Assembly: GCA_934371915.1 (NCBI GenBank)
Contig: CAKROE010000011.1
Coordinates: 1 to 45,417 of the forward strand
Direction: 5' to 3'
Source of the DNA: an uncultured Blautia sp.
GTDB taxonomy: Bacteria > Bacillota > Clostridia > Lachnospirales > Lachnospiraceae
DNA: 45,417 bases
The notes below the pieces were generated by a model. It saw nothing but the letters and a program-made list of their open reading frames with translations, made no database searches and was not told the DNA's origin. A program made the translations under genes and the position numbers. Below, in pieces: positions 40,082 to 45,417 of this stretch (within the stretch, counting starts at the first letter, position 1; each line of letters opens with the position of its first letter).

Positions 40082-40593
40082 GGGCCATCGGGGCATTTCT
40101 GGTATTTCTTGCATCGGCCGGAATGGGCTGTCAGGAGAGCCGGAAACTGTCCGAACATATACAGGCACTGGAGGAATTTTTGCAGGTGATCATCTGCCTG
40201 AAAGGTGAGATTCGCTATGGGGGAAGTTCCCTTCCTGATGCGTTTCGCGAAGCTGCGATGCATGGCTCGGAGGGATATGTCGTTTTTCTGAAAGCAGTAT
40301 CTGAAAAAATGGAAAAGAGGCAGGCAGAAGATCCGGGCAGGATCATACAGCAATGTGCAAAGAAATATCTTAAGGAAAATGCGCTGTCAGCAGAAGAACA
40401 GGAACGGATCGCACAGCTTGGAGAGCGGCTGGGTTATCTTGACCGGGAGATGCAGCTTCGGCAGCTTTCACTTTATGAAAGTGAATTCGAGCGGATGATA
40501 CAGAAGGCGAAGGAAACTGCTCCGGCAAAGAAAAAAATGTATCACAGTCTGGGAGTTTTCGGCGGTGCAATGCTCGCGATTCTGTTTTGGTAG
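40075..40593 (+). CDS. spoIIIAB: Stage III sporulation protein AB
   Basis: A 172-residue protein with an N-terminal membrane segment (LRAIGAFLVFLASAGMGCQE) and a C-terminal one (GVFGGAMLAILFW). Between them are helices with LEEFLQVIICLKGEIRYGGSSLPDAF and the LGERLGYLDREMQ motif typical of SpoIIIAB. This family is related to type II secretion GspF-like proteins and sits with AA in the mother-cell membrane base. It overlaps spoIIIAA. Confidence 0.93.
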   Translation: MLRAIGAFLVFLASAGMGCQESRKLSEHIQALEEFLQVIICLKGEIRYGGSSLPDAFREAAMHGSEGYVVFLKAVSEKMEKRQAEDPGRIIQQCAKKYLKENALSAEEQERIAQLGERLGYLDREMQLRQLSLYESEFERMIQKAKETAPAKKKMYHSLGVFGGAMLAILFW

Positions 40594-40624
40594 GAGGATG
40601 AAATCCGGCGGAAGGGGGCGTGGA

Positions 40625-40819
40625 ATGGAAGTCACGATCATATTTAAAATAGCGGCGGTCGGCATTCTGGTTTCCATTCTGTCGCAGGTGCTGAAACACA
40701 GCGGGAGGGACGAGCAGGCATTTATGGTCAGTCTTGCAGGACTTCTCATCGTTCTTTTCTGGATCGTTCCCTATATTTATGAACTGTTTCAGAGTATTCA
40801 GAAACTGTTTGTGATCTGA
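40625..40819 (+). CDS. spoIIIAC: Stage III sporulation protein AC
   Basis: A 64-residue protein with two hydrophobic segments (IFKIAAVGILVSILSQVLK and FMVSLAGLLIVLFWIV), the normal size and sequence of SpoIIIAC. The start at 40625 (MEVTII) follows AAGGGGG. An upstream frame from 40565 would overlap AB and has no site. It probably forms part of the channel base with AD. Confidence 0.93.
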   Translation: MEVTIIFKIAAVGILVSILSQVLKHSGRDEQAFMVSLAGLLIVLFWIVPYIYELFQSIQKLFVI

Positions 40820-40832
40820 GAAAGGAGGCAGT

Positions 40833-41219
40833 ATGGATATCATCCGGGTTTCGATGCTTGGTATGTGTGGTGTGATCATGGGATTTTTCCTGAAAGGAAC
40901 ACGCGCGGAGTATACAGCGTTTATTACGATGGGAATCGGAATCATGATTCTCGGACTTGCCGTGGGAAAACTGGAATATCTTTTTCAGACACTGGGAAAT
41001 CTGCAAAAAAGTATTTCTGTCGATCAGGAATATTTTTATACACTGATCAAAATGGTGGGAATCACATATATCGGGCAGTTTTCGGCCGGAATCTGCAAGG
41101 ATGCGGGGCATCAGGCAACTGCGGCGCAGATCGAGCTATTCTGTAAATTGTCGGTCATGGTATTGAGCATTCCGATCCTTCTGGCACTGCTCGAGACGAT
41201 TCAGGAGTTTCTGGCATGA
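40833..41219 (+). CDS. spoIIIAD: Stage III sporulation protein AD
   Basis: A 128-residue, four-segment membrane protein, with the SpoIIIAD phrases KGTRAEYTAFITMGIGIMIL, VDQEYFYTLIKMVGITYIGQF and CKDAGHQATAAQIELFCKLS. AC and AD are homologous and are linked to the export apparatus. GAAAGGAGG precedes the ATG. It overlaps spoIIIAE by 4 bp. Confidence 0.95.
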   Translation: MDIIRVSMLGMCGVIMGFFLKGTRAEYTAFITMGIGIMILGLAVGKLEYLFQTLGNLQKSISVDQEYFYTLIKMVGITYIGQFSAGICKDAGHQATAAQIELFCKLSVMVLSIPILLALLETIQEFLA

Positions 41220-42532
41220 AGAGACTGAAAGCCCGAGAGGTTCAGTGGTTCCGAGGGGAATATCGGGAAAAAAGGTATGGCGGAGCCAGACGGGGGAAAT
41301 GGAAGAACAGGTATGTTATCTGGCTGTTGTTCTTGCTGACTTTTACATGGATATTACCGTCGGCCTTTGTCCGTGCAGAGACAGGGCAGATTACTGAAAA
41401 GACAATTACAAATCTTCAAACAGATACAATGAAAACAGACCTGCAATCCGACACCATCGACACTACCCGGACCGACACCATGCAAAACCTCCTCGATGAT
41501 CTGGAACTTACACAGGTGCAGCAAATGCTGGACGATATGCTCGGAGAAAACAGTTTTTCACTCACGGATACGCTGGTCAGTCTGACAAGAGGTGAAAAGA
41601 TTTTTTCTGAAAAGGATCTGCAGGGGATTTTTTACCGCATCTTTTTCGGACAGATTGAAAAACAAAAAGGACTTTATATCAGGATACTGCTGCTGATTTT
41701 GCTCGCGGCAGTTTTTTCGAATTTTGCGGCAGTTTTTGATAACGGACAGATCGGAGATACCTGTTTTTATGTGGTGTATTTATTGCTTTTTATGGTCTGT
41801 ATGGATTCTTTTTCCGGCATGAGCCGTGCACTTCAAAAGGTTCTTTCCTGGATGACGGAATTTATGCGCGGACTGGCCCCTGCCTATTTTCTGACAGTAT
41901 CTGTCTCAGCAGGGACGACCAGTGCGGCAGTTTTTTATGAAGGGGTGCTTTTGCTTGTCTGGCTGGTGCAGAGTCTTCTTCTTGGCATATTGCTTCCGGG
42001 AGTCGGGATGTATGTTTTACTGTCACTTATTAACCATCTGTCAAAAGAAGAAATGCTGGATCGGATGGCAGAACTTTTAAAAACTGTCGTGAACTGGGGA
42101 CTTAAGACTATGCTCGGGGCTGTTGTCGGACTTCAGGTGGTGCGCAATCTCGTGGCACCGGTCATCGATACTCTGAAACGGAGTATGGTCGGAAAAGCAG
42201 CCGGGGCGCTTCCGGGGATCGGGAGTGCAGTCAATATGGTGACGGAGCTTGTGCTGACAAGTGCAGTGCTTGTACGCAACAGCCTGGGTGTCGTGATCCT
42301 TCTGGCATTTGTGGCAGTCGGTGTCGGGCCGGTGATCCATTACGGACTGCAGTCACTGGTGTATCGTTTTCTTGCAGCGGTGGCGCAGCCCGTCTCAGAT
42401 AAAAGAATCGTCGAGTCACTGGCAACTATGGGCGAGGGCTGCGCGATGCTTCTGAAAGTGCTTTTTACCGCAGAGGTGCTTTGTATGCTGGATTTTGTGA
42501 TTCTGATGACGAGTGTGGGAGGAGGCACGTAG
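41216..42532 (+). CDS. spoIIIAE: Stage III sporulation protein AE
   Basis: A 438-residue polytopic membrane protein with an N-terminal signal-like segment (YVIWLLFLLTFTWILPSAFV, cut near VRA) and about seven later segments. Family phrases are GLAPAYFLTVSVSAGTTSA, INHLSKEEMLDRMAELLKT, and LGAVVGLQVVRNLVAPVID. A Thr/Asp-rich stretch (TNLQTDTMKTDLQSDTID) just after the signal segment looks like a lineage-specific insertion. It is a core part of the feeding-tube channel. Confidence 0.94.
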   Translation: MKRLKAREVQWFRGEYREKRYGGARRGKWKNRYVIWLLFLLTFTWILPSAFVRAETGQITEKTITNLQTDTMKTDLQSDTIDTTRTDTMQNLLDDLELTQVQQMLDDMLGENSFSLTDTLVSLTRGEKIFSEKDLQGIFYRIFFGQIEKQKGLYIRILLLILLAAVFSNFAAVFDNGQIGDTCFYVVYLLLFMVCMDSFSGMSRALQKVLSWMTEFMRGLAPAYFLTVSVSAGTTSAAVFYEGVLLLVWLVQSLLLGILLPGVGMYVLLSLINHLSKEEMLDRMAELLKTVVNWGLKTMLGAVVGLQVVRNLVAPVIDTLKRSMVGKAAGALPGIGSAVNMVTELVLTSAVLVRNSLGVVILLAFVAVGVGPVIHYGLQSLVYRFLAAVAQPVSDKRIVESLATMGEGCAMLLKVLFTAEVLCMLDFVILMTSVGGGT

Positions 42533-42535
42533 CTT

Positions 42536-43111
42536 ATGAAAGAATCTCTTTATCAGTGGGTAAAAACGCTGGCAGTTTTTTATATTCTTTTTTCAGCGGT
42601 GCTTCACCTGATTCCGGATCCAAAATATGAGCGTTACATCCGCTCGTTTATGGGACTGCTTCTGATTTATATTCTGTGTACGCCTGTTTTTGCCGTTTTC
42701 GGGAGGGGGAGCGAACTGGCGGAAATTTTTTCCGGCAGATATACACAGGAAATGCAGACGCTTGAGACAGAGGAAGCAGAAAATCTTCAGGAGTTTTATC
42801 TGCGTGAAGGTTATTGCCGGGAAATCAAAACAGAAATCGCGGCACTTTGCAAAAAAAACGGAATAAAACTGACCGATGCAGTCGTACATATAGAAGGAGA
42901 GACGGTATCGGCTGTGCTTTATATAGAAGAAAAAATGACGGAGGAGCAGGAAAGGGGGCTGAATGATGCGCTCGGCAGAAACTTCGGCATCGAAGAAAAA
43001 AACTGTCAGATCATGGCTTCAGGGGATGAACAGGCAGCGATGGACAGTTGTATTGCTGGCGGGGCTTCTTCTGATGGTGATCGCACTTCCGGTATCGAAG
43101 GGAAACAGTGA
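42536..43111 (+). CDS. spoIIIAF: Stage III sporulation protein AF
   Basis: A 191-residue protein with two N-terminal membrane segments (VKTLAVFYILFSAVLHLIP and YIRSFMGLLLIYILCTPVF) and a soluble domain ending with IEGETVSAVLYIEEKMTEEQ, a ring-building-type alpha/beta fold. Only 3 bp separate it from spoIIIAE. The last 149 bp overlap the proposed start of spoIIIAG in another frame. Confidence 0.9.
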   Translation: MKESLYQWVKTLAVFYILFSAVLHLIPDPKYERYIRSFMGLLLIYILCTPVFAVFGRGSELAEIFSGRYTQEMQTLETEEAENLQEFYLREGYCREIKTEIAALCKKNGIKLTDAVVHIEGETVSAVLYIEEKMTEEQERGLNDALGRNFGIEEKNCQIMASGDEQAAMDSCIAGGASSDGDRTSGIEGKQ

Positions 43112-43406
43112 TACAGCAGATGAAAAGTTTTTGACAGCTTCGCAGACAACACAGGAGCAGAAGTCGGAGCTTGAAGAAAAGCTGGAGAATCTTCTGGAAG
43201 ATGCAGAAGGGGTTGGTAAGGTAAAAGTGATGCTTATGGAGGATAACGGACAGGGTGTTTATGGTTCGCAGGGAACTGAGATTACAGGTGTCCTGATCGT
43301 TGCGGAAGGGGCAGACAACGCAGTAACTGTTCAGAAGATTCAGCAGGCGGTGGTGGCATTATTTCAGATCGATGCGCATAAAATTAGAATAATGAAAATG
43401 AAATGA
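42963..43406 (+). CDS. spoIIIAG: Stage III sporulation protein AG
   Basis: A 147-residue protein with a cytoplasmic N-terminal part (KKKTVRSWLQGMNRQRW), one membrane segment (TVVLLAGLLLMVIALPV) and an extracellular ring-building domain ending GVYGSQGTEITGVLIVAEGA and IQQAVVALFQIDAHKIRI. The start at 42963 has AAAGGGGG four bases upstream, and its N-terminal residues match the family pattern, so it overlaps spoIIIAF by 149 bp. A short start at 43026 (MNRQRW) is the alternative. AG forms the large ring in the SpoIIIA channel. Confidence 0.9.
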   Translation: MMRSAETSASKKKTVRSWLQGMNRQRWTVVLLAGLLLMVIALPVSKGNSDTADEKFLTASQTTQEQKSELEEKLENLLEDAEGVGKVKVMLMEDNGQGVYGSQGTEITGVLIVAEGADNAVTVQKIQQAVVALFQIDAHKIRIMKMK

Positions 43407-43416
43407 GGAGTAAAAA

Positions 43417-44178
43417 TTGAAAAAAGTGATCAGAAAAAATCAGGTCATTATCACCTCACTGGCGATATTGATCGCGATAGCCGGTTATCTGAATTTTGCA
43501 GATGTGGATCTGGGATTTGGCGAAAAAGAAGCAAGTACGGAGAGCAGCAGTATTCTTGATCAGGTGGATTATGATCTGAGTGACGAGTCTGCGGTAGTAG
43601 ATGAAAACAGTGTCACAGAAACAGCAGAAGTGCCGGAAGACGGCAGTACACCGGGAGAAGCGGTACTGACAGGAGCATCGGATTTTGCGGCGCAGGCGAA
43701 GCTTTCGAGGGAGCAGGTGCGTTCGCAGAGCAAAGCAGATCTGCAGGAGATTTTGAATAACACAGAAGTAGGGGATGACCAGAAGCAGGAAGCGGTCAAT
43801 ACCATGGTACAGATGACCGAGATCGCAGAAAAAGAGGCGGCAGCAGAAATGCTCCTTGAAGCGAAAGGTTTCGAAAATGCGGTTGTCAATCTGACCGGGG
43901 AGACTGCGGATGTGGTAGTGCCGGAAGCTGATCTGGAAGATTCCAGACGTGCGCAGATTGAGGATATCGTAAAACGTAAGACCGGCATCGCACCGGAGAA
44001 TATCGTGATCACGCCATTAAATGAAAGCGAAGACAGCGCTGCTTCGGAAGATACATCTGTTTCGGAAGACACGGCGGATGACGGAACGGCAGCAGAGGAT
44101 CAGACGGAAGAAACAGCTACATACGACGATCAGGAGACTTCAGGAGAGGAGATCGTGACAGAAGGGATCTACGATTGA
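43417..44178 (+). CDS. spoIIIAH: Stage III sporulation protein AH
   Basis: A 253-residue protein with a TTG start (GAGGAG site upstream). One membrane segment (QVIITSLAILIAIAGYLNF) is followed by an acidic linker. The SpoIIIAH/YscJ-like domain (about 90-205, with AQAKLSREQVRSQSKADLQEI, EMLLEAKGFENAVVNLTGE and RKTGIAPENIVITPLN) comes next. An extra acidic tail (SEDTSVSEDTADDGTAAEDQ) follows. It binds SpoIIQ across the intermembrane space; SpoIIQ is not in this window. Confidence 0.94.
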   Translation: MKKVIRKNQVIITSLAILIAIAGYLNFADVDLGFGEKEASTESSSILDQVDYDLSDESAVVDENSVTETAEVPEDGSTPGEAVLTGASDFAAQAKLSREQVRSQSKADLQEILNNTEVGDDQKQEAVNTMVQMTEIAEKEAAAEMLLEAKGFENAVVNLTGETADVVVPEADLEDSRRAQIEDIVKRKTGIAPENIVITPLNESEDSAASEDTSVSEDTADDGTAAEDQTEETATYDDQETSGEEIVTEGIYD

Positions 44179-44276
44179 ATACAGGCTGCCCGGAAATGTG
44201 CAAGATGCCGTTTCAGGGCGGCTTTCCTGTGGGTATAGTGAGTTTGCGGCGGTAGGAAGCTGCGCTTCGAATTTTC

Positions 44277-44306
44277 TTGACATCAGGGTATTCTATATAC
44301 TAGAAT
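44277..44306 (+). promoter_or_regulatory. Candidate promoter of prfC
   Basis: TTGACA (44277-44282), an 18-bp spacer and TAGAAT (44301-44306), 50 bp before the GTG start. A poor hairpin between 44183 and 44226 may close the spoIIIA operon. Confidence 0.5.
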
Positions 44307-44355
44307 AAAAAGTTGTATAGAAATTGGAAAATGGATAATAGACAGGAGGCAAAAC

Positions 44356-45417
44356 GTGTCTAAGTATGCGAAAGAAATAGAAAAAAGAAGAACATTTGCC
44401 ATTATCTCTCACCCGGATGCTGGTAAGACAACTCTGACAGAGAAGTTCCTGCTGTATGGAGGTGCCATTAATCTGGCAGGCAGCGTTAAGGGTAAAGCCA
44501 CAGCCCGCCATGCAGTATCTGACTGGATGGAAATAGAGAAAGAGAGAGGTATTTCCGTAACCTCTTCCGTATTACAGTTTCATTATGACGGGTATTGCAT
44601 CAACATTCTGGATACACCGGGACATCAGGATTTCTCCGAGGATACCTATCGTACACTGATGGCTGCCGATTCCGCAGTCATGGTTATCGACGGAAGCAAA
44701 GGTGTGGAGGCACAGACAAGAAAATTATTTAAAGTCTGCGTTATGCGCCACATTCCTATTTTTACATTTATCAATAAAATGGACCGTGATGCAAATGATA
44801 CGTTCGACCTTCTTGATGAAATAGAAAAAGAACTCGGAATTGCGACATGTCCGATCAACTGGCCGATTGGTTCCGGTAAGAAATTCCGCGGAGTTTATGA
44901 CAGAAACACACACAAAGTCCTGACTTTCTCTGATACACAGAAGGGAACAAAGGAAGGTGTCATTGAGGAAATCGATATCGACGATGCTCGTCTGGATGAC
45001 ATTGTAGATCCGGATCAGAGAGAACAGCTTATGGAAGAGATTGAGCTTCTGGATGGCGCAAGCGTTGATTTTGATCAGGAACAGGTAAGTAAAGGAAACA
45101 TGACACCGGTATTTTTCGGTTCTGCACTGACAAACTTTGGTGTTGAGACATTTCTGGAGCACTTCCTCAAGATGACAACTTCTCCGCTTCCGCGAGTATC
45201 CGATGAGGGCGAGATCGATCCGATGTCTGATGATTTTTCTGCGTTTGTATTTAAGATCCAGGCAAATATGAACAAAGCACACAGAGACAGAATTGCATTT
45301 ATGCGTATCTGTTCCGGTAAATTTGATGCATCTCAGGAAGTTTATCATGTACAGGGTGATAAGAAGATGAGACTTCTTCAGCCGCAGCAGATGATGGCAG
45401 AGTCCCGTCACGTAGTG
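44356..45417 (+). CDS. prfC: Peptide chain release factor 3, N-terminal part (runs off window)
   Basis: The GTG at 44356 with AGGAGG six bases upstream opens a frame that stays open to the window end (354 codons). It encodes a translation GTPase: P-loop ISHPDAGKTTLTEKFLLYGG, G2/G3 GISVTSSV and DTPGHQDFSEDTYRTL, G4 FINKMDRDANDT. The insertion and sequence ITHPD-like start, and KGNMTPVFFGSALTNFGVET, are typical of RF3, not EF-G. RF3 removes RF1/RF2 from the ribosome after peptide release. A complete protein has about 530 residues, so about one third is missing. Confidence 0.95.
   Translation, partial: MSKYAKEIEKRRTFAIISHPDAGKTTLTEKFLLYGGAINLAGSVKGKATARHAVSDWMEIEKERGISVTSSVLQFHYDGYCINILDTPGHQDFSEDTYRTLMAADSAVMVIDGSKGVEAQTRKLFKVCVMRHIPIFTFINKMDRDANDTFDLLDEIEKELGIATCPINWPIGSGKKFRGVYDRNTHKVLTFSDTQKGTKEGVIEEIDIDDARLDDIVDPDQREQLMEEIELLDGASVDFDQEQVSKGNMTPVFFGSALTNFGVETFLEHFLKMTTSPLPRVSDEGEIDPMSDDFSAFVFKIQANMNKAHRDRIAFMRICSGKFDASQEVYHVQGDKKMRLLQPQQMMAESRHVV

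Overview
The window comes from an anaerobic, endospore-forming member of the Clostridia, most likely a gut Lachnospiraceae (Blautia/Ruminococcus/Dorea-like). The basis is a complete spoIIIA operon, cotJABC, MecA, a FecCD-type ABC system, two cobalamin riboswitches, strong AGGAGG ribosome sites, GTG/TTG starts and moderately AT-rich DNA. The genus call is inference. No tRNA, rRNA, transposase, phage gene or CRISPR array was recognised.

Layout. 1-4.2 kb: start of a ferredoxin gene, a DUF1858 redox-disulfide protein, MecA, a small unknown protein and a membrane-anchored GH18/SH3 protein. 4.2-8.1 kb: TrkH/TrkA potassium uptake (minus strand) and a divergent MscS channel. 8.1-9.2 kb: bioY plus a DUF1284 protein behind a BirA-like operator set in 22-bp-phased repeats. 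9.2-10.8 kb: a non-coding stretch with structured repeats and a 53-bp-period degenerate array, next to a secreted Big_2 protein gene. 10.8-15.2 kb: cotJABC, a flavin reductase, an MFS transporter and an NhaC antiporter. 15.25-27.8 kb: a cobalamin-riboswitch-controlled surface and transport locus. 27.8-33.5 kb: a TetR regulator with shared operators, an MMPL exporter and a secreted LxxG-repeat partner. 33.6-39.0 kb: a FtsW/RodA-family protein, ACP, GltX, a UvrD-like helicase and an Sfp-type phosphopantetheinyl transferase. 39.15-44.2 kb: spoIIIAA-AH. 44.36 kb to the end: the N-terminal two thirds of release factor 3.

The most interesting part is 15.25-27.8 kb. Two separate B12 riboswitches head two same-direction transcription units. 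Unit 1 encodes an exported CbiK-like cobaltochelatase and a small secreted beta-rich protein. Unit 2 encodes a 1049-residue multi-domain secreted protein, a substrate-binding protein, a FecCD permease and an ATPase with an unrecognised C-terminal extension. Between them, on the opposite strand, lies a large secreted Ig-like protein. A recurring domain (an MF-x-[VI] start, a [VFY]-x-G-x-x-E-x-A middle and a W-Y end) occurs in the small protein, the Ig-like protein and the 1049-residue protein. The 1049-residue protein also ends in what looks like only the N-lobe of the neighbouring substrate-binding protein. Together these suggest an extracellular corrinoid (or other tetrapyrrole) capture and relay system, comparable in logic to Gram-positive Isd heme relays. 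The ligand and the relay role are inference; the riboswitches, domain repeats and gene order are visible in the sequence.
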